A stretch of DNA of 64,000 nt, taken from Coenobita brevimanus. Lineage: Eukaryota; Arthropoda; Malacostraca; Decapoda; Coenobitidae. Position 1 is the stretch's first letter, and every line of letters begins with the position of its first letter. Below, one piece after another: positions 51,080 to 61,886 of the stretch. The stretch is taken from contig CM064715.1 in NCBI GenBank assembly GCA_032717465.1, forward strand, positions 34,596,382-34,660,381, in the 5' to 3' direction. The notes beneath the pieces are model-generated. The model saw only the letters and a list, made by a program, of their open reading frames with translations, did no database searches and was not told where the DNA came from. Made by a program: the position numbers and the translations under genes.

Positions 51080-54000
51080 TTAAATCAAGTGACTCAAGAC
51101 CATATTAAAGCCCTCGTTATACAGAAAAAGTACTTTCGTTTTTAATTCAAAATTTCTCATTTGATTTGATGACACCATCCTTAAGTGAAACCTATTGTGC
51201 TTAAAAACCTCATATGTCATCTCTGATTACGTGTGAATCGATTTCTTATTATTTCATAGTTTTTACCGGTACATGGAATTTTTTTTTTTTTTTTGCCATT
51301 TTTTCACCAAGAAATTTATTCTGAATTTTTTAATCAATAGGGTGCGTTTCCATACCAATTTGTAGTTTATTTGTAGTAGTTTCATATTTAGCGTTCTTGC
51401 CCGAAAATACGCGGTTTGTAGCATCACTTCTCTATACTAGATTTCAATTTCTACTAAAGCGAATGCTTTCTATTGGAACAAGTTTGGAATTGCATTTTAT
51501 TTTTCATGTCAAGGCTACGATGAATTTTTAGAAAGTCATTTACTAGACACTTTTGCTTAGGTGAAAATCCAAAAAATCTCATGAGGACATTTACTACATT
51601 TAATATTAATGCTACTGCGAGCAGTATCTTTTTCTTTTTGGTGGGGGGGTTGGATCTGTTATAAATGTTTACTAATTTCGCATCTCAGTATTGCAGTGGT
51701 TTTCTTTGTCGTATTAACTTTTATCTGATTGAATGGCTCATGAAATTTCTTTATACGGGTTACCATTTCTTACGTAAAGAAATATGGGTTTGGGTCGAAC
51801 ACGAACATTCATGATGTGCAAATACCCATTTTTTTCTTTTTAATTCAAATCAGAGGTTCAAGATCCAAGTTTGAGGCTCTGGTTATACAGAAAAAATAAA
51901 ATCGTTTCTACTCAAATTTCTCACTTTTTTCGAGAACCCACTCAGTACTTGAAACATGTTTTCTTGTGACTCGATTTCCTCTTGTTACTTCGTTTCTCCT
52001 TGTAGATGAGTTTTCTTTCCCATGTGACATTCACCCTGAGATATGTTACTATGAAATTTAGAAACGATTTGGTGTATTTCTCATCCATTTTAGAGAACAT
52101 TTGTGCAAGTTGCATATTTAGCATTTTTTAAAAGTAAATAAACAGTTTTTCTCTAAAAAAAAAAGTTTTGAATTACTCCTAAACAGACGCATTCTATTCT
52201 AACAGGTTCACAATTGGAACTATTATATAATCTTGGATTCACGGCTGGGATAAGTGAAGTAAATCCTTTGACAGACCCTCAAGGTTAATTACAAAGGCAA
52301 ACAGTCTCAAGGCGACATTTGCAGCATTTCATGTCAATGCTACTGCATCTGCATTTTATTTTTGTATCTGTTATGCACGGTAAACCTGTGGAAATGAGCC
52401 GAGTTATAAATGTTTCGCAATTTCATATATCAATACTGGAATGTTTTTGCTTTTTCGTATTATGTTTTAAGCGATCGTCAAAACCTCTCCAATTTTTTGA
52501 AACTATTATTCTTCGGAGTGATGTAATTTTTCGAAATATGCCTTATGGTCTAAGGCGAACCTTCATAATATGCAAGTATTACTTTTTTCTCATTTCATCA
52601 CGCGGACGAGGATGATATTCCAAAGGCCTAGTTATGCAGAAAAATATAATTGTTTCTAACTAAACATATCTCAGAGTTTTCGATTACCCACTCATTCATT
52701 GAAACTTATCGTGCTTAAACACTTCAACTGCCAACTTTGATTACATGTGAATCGATTTCTTCTTATATGGTACTTCATTTCTCCATGTAAAGTTTTTTTT
52801 TTTTTTTTTTTTAGCGGCATTTTTTAACTTGAGAAATGTTTTCTGAGTTTTTGAAAACTGGATATGTTTTCCAAACAATTTATTGTGCATTTGTGGGCAC
52901 TGCTTATTTTTCGCCGTCACCAAAAATAAATGATTTTCAGCATCACCCCAGAATAGTAGTTCTGAATTACTCCTAAAGTAGATGCATTCGTAACAAGTTC
53001 TCAGTTGTCACTATTTTTCATTGTCACGGCAACGATTCATGTTAACGCAAATTGCACTATTGTTTTTTTTTGTCATGCACGAGAAATCTTTAGATATGAA
53101 CCAAGTTTATATACATTAAAAAATTCATAATTTCGGTACTCCAATGTTGTTTTTACATTTTCGTATTAATTTTTCTTTCTGTCAATACCGCCTGAATTAT
53201 CTTTTATACGAGTTACCGTTCTTCGGAGTTATTTTACCTGCTGATGGTCTAAGACGAACCTTTATTAATATAATATAATCAGACGGTTCAAGATACCATT
53301 TTAAGGGCTTTCTCACTTTTTTAGGCGACCCCCTCATTAATTGAAACACGTGCTTTAACACCTCAAATAGCAGCTCCCATTACTTGTGAAACTATTTTAT
53401 TCCTATATGTTACTTGATTTCTTCTGAAATATAGTTTTTCTTTTTCTATGCATTATTTTTCCACATTCAGAAATGTTTTCAGAATTTGGGAAAATTGGGT
53501 GTTTCCCTATCAATTTTGAGCACATGTGGAGTATACATTCTTACCGTTTCTGCCCCCTAAAAACCCGGTTTGTAGCATCAAGTTCCCAATTGGCTCTATT
53601 TTCAATCCGTGGTGTCACGGCTCCGATGAATGATGAATGTCATTTAATAGACCCTCCTTCTAAAGTAAAACTCCGAACAGTCTCAAGACAAAATTTACAA
53701 CAATACATGTCAGTGCCCCTGCAATCTGGATTTTTTTTGTCATGATAAATCTGCGGACAACCAAGTTATAAATGTTTATATCATCTTTGCGATGTTTTTT
53801 CATTGTGGCATTGTCTTATCTGACTGTCAATAGCTACCCAAACTTCTTTTATAGTTTTTAACCGTTTGGATTAATTTTAATTGAGGAAATATAAATTATA
53901 ATGTAACACGAACCTTCATAATGTGCAAGTATTCCTTTTTTTTTTTTTTTTTTAGTTTAGTTAGGAGGCTCAAGATGCCATTTCAAAGCCCTCGTTATAG

Positions 54001-54390
54001 ATTTAAATAATATAGTTTCTACCTCAAAATTCCTCACTTTTTTCGACGACCCCCTGAGTAATCGAAACCTATGGTGCTTAAAGACCTCAAATGTGTGGAC
54101 CGATTTCTTATATGTTGCTTCATTTCTTGTAGATGGAAGCTTATTTATGTTTCTTGAGCTGTATTTTTTCACCCTCAGAAATGTTTGCTGCATTTTACAA
54201 ACAGTTGGGTGTATTTACCAGCAAATTTAGAGAAAATTTGTGGAAGATGCATAATTAACATTTTTGCTAAAAAATAAGCTGTTTTTATCATCACTCCAGT
54301 ATAATTGTTTTGAATTACTCCTAAAGCGGATACTTTCTATCGTAACAGGTTTACAAATGGCACCATTTTGTATTCTTGAAGTCACTGCCA
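50998..54390 (+). repeat. HOR2 satellite, plus unit 3 end and partial unit 4 (L, M, G, H and one more)
   Basis: A (TA)n tract (50998-51077) leads directly into L (51090); monomer K is absent. M at 51864, G at 52614, H at 53280, then a less clearly typed monomer at 53970. The M-to-M distance is only 5580 bp here, against 6222 bp in the previous unit. Confidence 0.75.
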
Positions 54391-55135
54391 CAATACACAC
54401 ACAAGTACACTTAAGTACATTTCGCAGACCAGTCGATGACGACTCTATGCTGCGCTCTCAGACAGTAGGCTATATGATGGCTGTGGTGGTGGTGCGGATG
54501 GGTCAAACTTAAATCGTGCATTGTTCCGGTGGTCGTCCAGAAGGTTCTTGAACAAATTGACTGACCCAGCCTCGGCAACTTCTGATGGGAGTCCATTCCA
54601 CATATTGACTGTCCGATAGTAGAAGCTACTGCGCTGTACACCTAGTACCCCATCGGTAGGACTATGCTGGAATAACTGCCTGTTGTGCTGACGGCTTGGT
54701 CTGTCCAGAGGCTTGAAGGATGCTGGGAGTATTTCTTTCATTAATGCTGGTGCTTCCAGAGCTCTATCATGTCCCCTCTATGCCTTCTATATCTCAGTGT
54801 TGCTAAATTTTGGTACCTGAGTCTTTCTGGATAGTCAAAATGTCCAAGTCCATCAACCAACTTGGCATCTCTTATTTGTATTTGTTCTATCTTCTTTTCT
54901 AGACTCTTGCTGATGGGTGACCAAACGGCTTGTGCATATTCCAGGTCTGAACATCCTAGGACTGAGGTGGGAGAAGACCCGTCGAATAAGACCCATCATT
55001 GAGTTAGCCAGCTTACTCTTTCCTAGAATGCGCTCTTCAAATTTCAAGGTTGAGTCCACAATTACACCATCTTTTTCTGATTCCACATGCTCCAGCTCAC
55101 ATCCAAAGATTGTGTAACGATGGGCATATATAATA
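54391..55135 (-). mobile_element. CR1/Jockey-like non-LTR retrotransposon fragment (3' part of RT)
   Basis: A reverse-strand fragment unlike the other LINEs in the window, inserted in satellite. It covers the end of the RT gene and 3' flanking sequence. Boundaries are approximate: satellite reads up to about 54390 and resumes near 55136. Confidence 0.75.
54445..55120 (-). pseudogene. C-terminal RT fragment of CR1/Jockey-like element
   Basis: In order on the minus strand: DGVIVDSTLKFEERI and SMMGLIRRVFSHLSP (54853-55086), the post-catalytic region of non-LTR RTs. A frameshifted stretch with RYRRHRGDMIE (about 54765-54800) follows, then the open end 54445-54741 with YYRTVNMWNGLPSEV, the typical terminal block. 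The catalytic palm is not included. At least two frameshifts are present. Confidence 0.8.
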
Positions 55136-55790
55136 TTCTCAAAAGCTCCCAGTGAAATTACATTTAGATGGGTTAAAATGAATTTAAAAAAAAAAGTAAT
55201 TTAATAGACCCTATTGCTAAGGTAAAAATCCAAACATGACATTTACAACAGTTCATGTCAACACTCTTGCTACATGCGGTTTTATTTTGTCATGCATAAT
55301 AAATCTGCTGAAGTGAGGAAGCAATTCCTAAATATTTATTAATTCCATATCTCAGTATTGCATTGTTGTTTTATTTTCTCGGTTTAATTTTGTGGCAATA
55401 AATCCATTTCTTTTTAAATACGAGTTATCACCGTTCGCAGTGATTATACCGAAGGATATATCACTTATGCTCTAACACGAACCTTCATAATTTGCAAGTA
55501 TTCTTTTTCATTATTTAATCAGGAAAATGCCATTTTAAAGCCCAAGTCATTTAGATAAAAATAAAATCGTTTCGGTCAAATTTTTTTCACTTTTCTTTTT
55601 CTACGACCCCTCATGAATTGACTTTTTTTTGCTTAATCACCTCAGGTGTTAGTTCTGATTACGTGTGAATCAGTTCTTTTTATGTTACTTTACTTTTCCT
55701 TGTAGATGATATTTTTCCTAAGCGGTACTTTTCACTCAAAAGTATTTTCTGAAGTTAAGAAACTTTGTTTTTCCCAACCAATTTAGAGTA
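55136..55790 (+). repeat. HOR2-related satellite monomer
   Basis: One monomer with landmark near 55520. Its position in the HOR order is unclear. It ends at TTTAGAGTA, split by the next element. Confidence 0.7.
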
Positions 55791-56008
55791 CAGTCGCCAA
55801 ACTTTCCACCTGGGCCACCTAGCCGCGAGAGGTGGGCAACGGGTGCTGGCAACAGTGTATATGTTTGTTCGTGTGTACATGCTCGACGAAAGTTCGGATC
55901 ATCAACTCTCTTCGTCCGTAGTGAACCTCAGTCAGAGTCAGAGTTCATCCCATAAATGGCTGGGTACGGAGTTGGCTGGGGAGAAAAATGTCTCAGGAGT
56001 AAGGTGGC

Positions 56009-56275
56009 TCTCCCATCGGCTCAGCCAGTTGCATGAAACTGGTCGCACGGGAAACTGTTGTGTGCCACAGGTGGCGCAGACCAAGGCCAATAAAATAAGT
56101 ATTAATTTTATGAGGTACCATATATACTGTATATTATGGTATAAATATATACCTTTATATATAGTACAATAACATATACTATGCTTATTTGGCCTTAGTC
56201 CGTGCAACCTGTGACACGCAACAATTCCATGCAACCAGTTTCCTGCAACTGTTGGAGCCGGTGGGAGAGCTGCTT
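56009..56275. repeat. Nested inverted repeat (MITE-like) inside the TA-flanked transposon
   Basis: The left arm (about 56009-56103) and right arm (about 56180-56275) are inverted copies with scattered mismatches. For example, CTCTCCCATCGGCTC at 56010 pairs with GAGCCGGTGGGAGAG near 56254-56268, and CCAAGGCCAATAAAATAAG with CTTATTTGGCCTTAG. An AT-rich loop of about 75 bp separates them. Confidence 0.7.
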
Positions 56276-56482
56276 AAGGAGGAAGCTTGGCATGGTGAAT
56301 GCCAGGGTAGGCGCCGGGCAGGGGGAGGGGGGGGTTACGTTATTCATACCTCCAGTGATAATACTTGCCGAACTAGTTTTTGAGATCCATTAGCATTCTA
56401 CTGAATATTTGCATTCTTAACAATACTAAACATTTTATTTTCTATAACATGTTAATGCACTAAATACTTGAATCGCTCCAAG

Positions 56483-56483
56483 C

Positions 56484-56518
<35 letters not shown>

Positions 56519-56524
56519 TCTCTC
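56483..56524. repeat. (CT)n microsatellite
   Basis: CT repeat with one A interruption. Confidence 0.97.
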
Positions 56525-58143
56525 CTTATATCAGTAATTCCATATCATAGGGTTATCGCTTGATACCATTATCAGTACAGGTTGAAGAGGAATGCATTTA
56601 CATAACATCGCGTCCAGTTACAAGATTACCTGTCATTCACATCATGAATGACACTGACCAATAAACATTAGGATGATGTTCAGACACTGGTAACTGTTGC
56701 TTACATCCTCGTTGGTAGTACTTCAAATAAGTGTTTTTATGTGTTCTGTGGTGCACCACGAAGAGGTAGGAGGCTAAAATACTGTCACCTCAACAGGCAA
56801 AGAGTTTATGCATATTGTACTCTTGTCGAAGTGGCTATTACATCAGCTATGATAATGACTTACCGTATCATATTTCATATGACTATGGTCATTACAGCAC
56901 ACCTTTGTAGTCCATTCATCTAACGAGTGACTGAATTACACATTAGAAGGAAAATTGATTGTGAGCTGTGCCGCTTATGTGTGAAGTCACACATTTACAG
57001 GCTCATCGATTATGCACCGAACAACATTATCTCACATTACAGAAAGATGATGACACCACCTCTCCATCACAGTATGCAAAAGCTTCCAGTCATTTTAAGC
57101 ACAAATGCTATTGATTCATGAATTGTTGGGACATTTATATTACAGTACTATTGCCTGTGATATTACTTATGTGATTGGTAAATGCAACATAAAGAACATG
57201 AAATTATCATTACAGGCTGTAACACTAATTTTTTTAAATCCCACGAACCTAGGCGCTTTAGCGCCCATCGACTTATGACTAACTGACTCAAGGCAGCCTT
57301 AACGAACGAGTTTCAGCCTCCGATGTCAACAGTTCCTTATTTCTCCTTAGCTTAAATTAATATCCGCTCAGTGAGTAATCCTGTAACGATTAATGACCTC
57401 ACTTATCTAATCATGTCTCAGATCAAGAATGGTATTTCAATAGGTTTAATCGTGACCGGCCCAGGACTGGCGAAATGCGAACAGACACCGGTATCTATTT
57501 TTCTAGCGTAAGGGTCGGTCACACGACGATTCTTCCCCCCAATATTCAGTAGACAATTTTTAGCCATGGGTTTTCATGTAATAATGAAAAAAAATGTTTA
57601 TATGTAATATATGTAAAGATGCGGTCTTTTAGGTTATTTTACTTATTGTTTTCAATACTCGTATTATCCAGTACTTTCAAGAAGTTCCTTTGAAATTCTA
57701 TCGACTAAAATTGTAGACTGAATATTGGGATGAACTCTGACTGAGGTTCAGTACGGAAGACGAGAGCTGATGATCCGAACTTTCGTCAAGCATGTACACA
57801 CGAACAAACATTACACTGTTGCCAGCACCCTTTACCCACCTCTCGCGGCTAGGTGGCCCAGGCGGAAAGTTTGGCGACTGTACATTTGTGGAAGTTACAT
57901 ATTTAACCTTTTCGCTCCAAAATACACGGTTTGTAGTATCACTTCAGGATAACAATTTCTAATTACTCCTAAAGCTGATGCTTTTTATCGCAACAAGTTC
58001 ACAATTGGAACTATATTTTATCCATGAAGTTATGGCCACGGTGGCAGAAAAATAAATTAATAAACTCTCTTGCTAATGTAGAAATTAAAGAAATCTCAAG
58101 ACGGCATTTGCAACAGTTCATGTGAAAGCTCCTGGAATCTGCA

Positions 58144-58149
58144 TTATTA

Positions 58150-58198
<49 letters not shown>

Positions 58199-58217
58199 TA
58201 TTATCATTATTATTATT
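58144..58217. repeat. (TTA)n microsatellite
   Basis: Trinucleotide repeat with a few interruptions in a satellite monomer. Confidence 0.97.
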
Positions 58218-59035
58218 GTTGTTGTTATTGCTGTATCTTTCATACACGAGAAGTCTGCGAACATGAGGAACCAAGTTATAAATGTTCATTAATTTCATAT
58301 CTCAGCACTACAATGTTGGTTTTACTTTCTCATTTTTTTTTTCTGCCTATACCTCATCACTTATATTTTACTCGATTTATCACGTTCGGAGTGATTTTAC
58401 CTAAGGAAATATGGTTTATTGTCTAAGGCGAGTGCAAATATATATTTTTTAAATTTAAGCAGGAGACACATGATGCCATTTTAAAGCCCTATTCATACAG
58501 ATTAAAAAAAAAAAACAGGCTCTAAATTTCTCACGTTTTCTTAGAGCCCTCATCAATTGATACTTGTGCTTTAACACCTGAAATGCTAGCTCTCATTACG
58601 TTTGAACCGGTCTTCTTATTTGTTACTTTATTTCTCCTTAGAGGTACTTTTTTTTTTTTATAAATACTCCAAAACGGCATTTTTTTCATCCTTAGAAATG
58701 TTTTCAGAATTTAAATAACAAATGAGTTTGTTTTCCAACCAGTTTAGAGTACAATTGTATTTAGTGTCACCTCTAGCGTTCTCGCCCTAAAATATGCGGT
58801 TATGCTAGTTTTCATTCCCTTATAAAGCGTATGCTTTCTTTCGTAACGAGTTCATAAATGGCACTTTTTTTTTTTTTTTTTTGAAGCCATGGCGACGATG
58901 AATGAAAAAAAAAAAAAAGACACTCCTGCCAAGATTAAAATCCAAACAATATCAAGACCATATTCTGCAACAGTTGACGTCAACGCAAGGTGCATTTTTT
59001 TTTTTTTGGATGTCATTCACTAGAAATCTGCGGAT

Positions 59036-59103
59036 ATTACAATACTGAGTTATTATATCAAAACACATTTATATGTTTTGATATAATAACTCAGTATTGT
59101 AAT
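59036..59103. repeat. Perfect 30-bp inverted duplication (hairpin) in a satellite monomer
   Basis: Arms 59036-59065 and 59074-59103 are perfect reverse complements with an 8-nt loop. The right arm is the ordinary monomer block (CTCAGTATTGTAATG), so the left arm is the added inverted copy. Confidence 0.92.
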
Positions 59104-59384
59104 GCTGTTATTGCCTTCTCGTATAAATTTTTATGACGGTATTTCTTCAATTTTCTTTTATGCGAGTTATCGCCGTTCGGAGTGATTTTACCTAAAGAAA
59201 TATGGGTGATGGACTAACACGAATGTTTGTGATGTGCAAATATTCCTTTGATTTAATCAGGAGGGTCAAGATGCCATTTAAAGCCCTACAGTAGGTATGC
59301 AGATAAAAACAAATTCGTTTCTAACGCAAAATCTCATTTTTTTTCGACAACCCCTCAGTAACTGAAACTTATTGTGCTTAACCG

Positions 59385-59538
59385 TTACTCCCAGTCCGTC
59401 ATGTATGCAACAGGTCAACTCTGGAACTGTGTCCTATCAGTATTTCCTATTGCCTATGATCTCCGGTCTTTCAAACGCAGTGTGTCCAGGCATCTCAAAA
59501 TGAATGGATCTTGACTTTGGCTCTCTGTTATCTTATTA
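59385..59538 (+). mobile_element. Jockey-like copy E, 3'-end fragment (left piece)
   Basis: Matches the last part of copies A and C: CCGTTACTCCCAGTC (59394), then the end of the RT gene (about 59455-59515). Interrupted at about 59538 by another element, and continues at 60233. Confidence 0.75.
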
Positions 59539-60232
59539 CCTCGCCCGGTGAGGTATTTTTTTGGTCGATGTATGTTTGTTTCTTTGTTAGCAACATTACA
59601 GAAAAACGGCAGAATGAAATTACATGAAATTTTCAGGATATGTGGGCACTGGTCGTAAAAGAAAGTGATTAAATTTTGGAGGAAATCGAGTGACGAAAGT
59701 TCAAAATAAAGGTCATGGATTTTCAGGGGGCTACGACTCGACTCTGGTTGCATATAGAGATATTTACTATTATCAGCATAAAGGAACCCCCATTTAGGGT
59801 TTCATTTGGCACCAAGACCTTTGACCTTGAGTAACCTTGAAGTCAAACTCAAGGTCATGGATATTCAAGGAACTAACTCGAAACTGGTTGAAGATGGATA
59901 TTTACCATTATCCACATATACGAAAAACCATAAGGGTTTTAAATTGGTACCATGACCTTTGACCTTAAGTGTCCTTGAAAAGTCAAACTTATTCAGGGAG
60001 CTATAATTCTAAATTAGTTGATGATGGATATATTTACTATTATCAAGATGTAGGAAGTCTCATATAGGCTTTCATTTGGCATCATGACCTTTGAAAGGTA
60101 AAATGCAAATCATGGATTTTCAGAAGGCTGTAAGTTGAAAAAGTTGGCGCCATTCCCTTAGACTTTACTGACACTAAATGGCAGTAGCGATTCGGTATTT
60201 AACAGCAATGAAATAACTGCTGTCGGGCGAGG
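59539..60232. mobile_element. Element with CCTCGCCCG inverted ends nested in Jockey-like copy E
   Basis: The ends CCTCGCCCG (59539-59547) and CGGGCGAGG (60224-60232) are perfect inverse copies. The interior opens with a TGTTTGTTTCTTTGTTAGCAA-like stretch, then holds about three imperfect tandem units of ~130 bp, each with a TGACCTTTGACCTT-like word (59816, 59953, 60085). No coding frame. The exact boundary and target duplication are uncertain. The left end can also fold locally (TACCTC...GAGGTA). A Helitron-like or other non-autonomous repeat is possible. Confidence 0.6.
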
Positions 60233-60308
60233 TTTGTTGTGCCTGACGCCACCTTTGTTTTCTCTTGGAGGGAACAATTTGCATGCTCATGGCCTTTGGT
60301 TCCTACTT
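60233..60308 (+). mobile_element. Jockey-like copy E, 3'-end fragment (right piece)
   Basis: Resumes the 3' untranslated end of the Jockey-like family (TTTTCTCTTGGAGGGAAC, then GGCCTTTGGTTCC near 60290), which in copies A and C is contiguous with the left piece. Confidence 0.7.
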
Positions 60309-60325
60309 CTATCTATCTATCTATA
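60309..60325 (-). repeat. (TAGA)n 3' tail of RTE-like copy 4
   Basis: Tetranucleotide tail at the LINE 3' end, as at 14047-14068 for copy 2. It abuts the 3' end of Jockey-like copy E, so the two elements meet tail to tail. Confidence 0.9.
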
Positions 60326-60335
60326 GCCCGACGCC

Positions 60336-61847
60336 CTAATCCCGCAAAGGGTGGCCGCAGACAAAACGCCTCCAAGTCACTCTGTCACCCACCATTTGAC
60401 TCCCCTCCCCCCAACTCACCCCCCCCTCCCTCATATACCTCTCAACTCCATCCCTCCACCTCATCCTCGGTCTACCCCTCCCTCTCCCTCCCTCCACCTC
60501 ACCTACATACACCCTCTTAGTCAGTCTTTCATTCTCCATCCTCTCCACATGTCCAAACCACCTCAGTGTATTTCTCCTAATCTTTTCAACCACATCCACA
60601 TCTACCCCACAACGTTCCTTCACTTCTTCATTCGTCAACCTGTCCCTCCATGTCACTCCACATGCTCCTCTCAAGTAACTCATTTCCACTGCTCTCACTC
60701 TTGACTTGTTCCCCTCTTGCAAGGTCCACGCCTCGCTTCCATACGTCAGGGTAGGGATCACAATACCATCATGCAGTGACTTCTTAACTTCCATACTCAC
60801 CTCCCTATTTCTCATCACTGCTTTCAGTGTGCCAACAACCTTCCTTCCCTGCTGTACCCTTTCACGTACTTCATCCCCCAAAGTTCCATCCTTACTCATC
60901 ACACTACCCAAGTACTTGAATGCACTCACATTCTCCATATCCTCACCATCCAACCTCACTGCACACTCTGTGACTTCATTCCTCTCAAACACCATAACTT
61001 TACTTTTGTTTACATTAACTTTCAGCTTCCTCCTCCTACACACTGTCCCAAATTCATTCACCAAACCTTGCAACTCCCATTCATCTTCACTCAACAATAC
61101 TGTATCATCAGCAAATAGCAACACCGGAAGCTTCCAAAACTCACCCTCATTCATTAGGGCCACCCCCACATCCACTGCCCTACCTTGTACCTCCTTTACG
61201 ACCCCATCCATATATATATTAAACAGCCATGGAGACATTACGCACCCCTGTTTCAGTCCCACATTGAGATCAAAGAACTCACTCAGCTCACCATCCACTC
61301 GCACCGTAGCCCTAGCTCCCTCGTACATACTCTTCACAGCACTCAACAATTTCCCCTCCACTCCATATATTCTTAATACCTTCCACATACCTTTCCTATC
61401 TATTCTGTCATAAGCTTTCTCCAAGTCCATGAAGGCAGCGTACACTTTCCTTCCCTTCTCTAGATACTTCTCCACTAAACATCTTAGAACAAATATCTGA
61501 TCTACACACCCTTTTCCCTTCCTAAATCCCCCTTGTTCTTCTCCAACTAGCTCCTCTGTCATATGCCTAACCCTATCAATGAGTATTCTACCATATATTT
61601 TACCAGTCACACTAAGAAGGCAAATACCCCTATGGTTACCACATGCTTCTCTCTCCCCTTTTCCTTTGTACAGAGGAACAATTATACCTGATTTCCAGTC
61701 CTCTGGAACCCTTCCCTCTTCCCAAGCCAATCTACACAACTTCCATATCCACTCCACAACAATCTCACCCCCATACCTAAGCATTTCACCACACACTCCA
61801 TCAATTCCTGGGGCCTTTCCCAGCTTAATCTTCTTCATCGCTTCCAC
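60336..61847 (-). CDS. RTE-like reverse transcriptase, open but N-terminally truncated
   Basis: A 503-residue uninterrupted frame encoding the RT and C-terminal region of the LINE. Visible: KAPGIDGVCGEML (11-23), EQGGFRKGKGC (104-114), motif A FMDLEKAYDRID (139-150), motif B LKQGCVMSPWLFN (198-210), catalytic FADD (245-248), then FKYLGSVMSKD and RNTLRWFGHVERM toward the end, finishing CGHPLRD. All catalytic aspartates are present. The first codon of the listed range is GTG and the first ATG is at 61838; the frame stays open upstream to about 61886 (RREEEISRSEVV), so the true start was lost by 5' truncation along with the endonuclease. It would not be retrotransposition-competent alone. Confidence 0.85.
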   Translation of the reverse strand: MEAMKKIKLGKAPGIDGVCGEMLRYGGEIVVEWIWKLCRLAWEEGRVPEDWKSGIIVPLYKGKGEREACGNHRGICLLSVTGKIYGRILIDRVRHMTEELVGEEQGGFRKGKGCVDQIFVLRCLVEKYLEKGRKVYAAFMDLEKAYDRIDRKGMWKVLRIYGVEGKLLSAVKSMYEGARATVRVDGELSEFFDLNVGLKQGCVMSPWLFNIYMDGVVKEVQGRAVDVGVALMNEGEFWKLPVLLFADDTVLLSEDEWELQGLVNEFGTVCRRRKLKVNVNKSKVMVFERNEVTECAVRLDGEDMENVSAFKYLGSVMSKDGTLGDEVRERVQQGRKVVGTLKAVMRNREVSMEVKKSLHDGIVIPTLTYGSEAWTLQEGNKSRVRAVEMSYLRGACGVTWRDRLTNEEVKERCGVDVDVVEKIRRNTLRWFGHVERMENERLTKRVYVGEVEGGRGRGRPRMRWRDGVERYMREGGVSWGEGSQMVGDRVTWRRFVCGHPLRD

Positions 61848-61886
61848 TACTTCCGACCTACTGATCTCTTCCTCCCTCCTTGCATA

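Larger units (their letters stand above)
55791..57880. mobile_element. DNA transposon with about 160-bp terminal inverted repeats and TA target duplication
   Basis: The ends are CAGTCGCCAAACTTTCC (55791-55807) and its complement (57864-57880). The inverted similarity extends about 160 bp inward on each side (to about 55953, and from about 57722). TA flanks both ends (55789-55790 and 57881-57882), and the satellite phrase TTTAGAGTACATTTGTGG is restored by removal. The CAGT start and TA duplication fit the Tc1/mariner/pogo superfamily. The 2.09-kb body has no recognisable transposase, so it is probably non-autonomous, and it carries a nested fold-back element. Confidence 0.85.
57881..59384 (+). 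repeat. Satellite monomers, right end of the array
   Basis: Landmarks at 58470 and 59270. The first resembles type J (TTTAACACCTGAAATGCTAG near 58570) but has no GC-core module after it. The array ends where Jockey-like copy E begins at about 59385. Confidence 0.75.
60309..61886 (-). mobile_element. RTE-like non-LTR retrotransposon, copy 4 (5'-truncated, RT frame open)
   Basis: The 3' end lies at the left with a TATC tail (60309-60325, that is (TAGA)n on its own strand) and the family terminus. The body is an open RT frame; the 5' end is truncated at about 61886, upstream of which other retroelement sequence starts. It is less decayed than copies 1-3, with 3' end and tail complete, so it is probably the youngest of the four. 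Confidence 0.9.

Noticed and set aside
57230..57560. Moderately GC-richer block with the hairpin GGCGCTTTAGCGCC inside the TA-flanked transposon
   Set aside because: I could not link it to a gene, RNA or separate element; treated as part of the transposon body.
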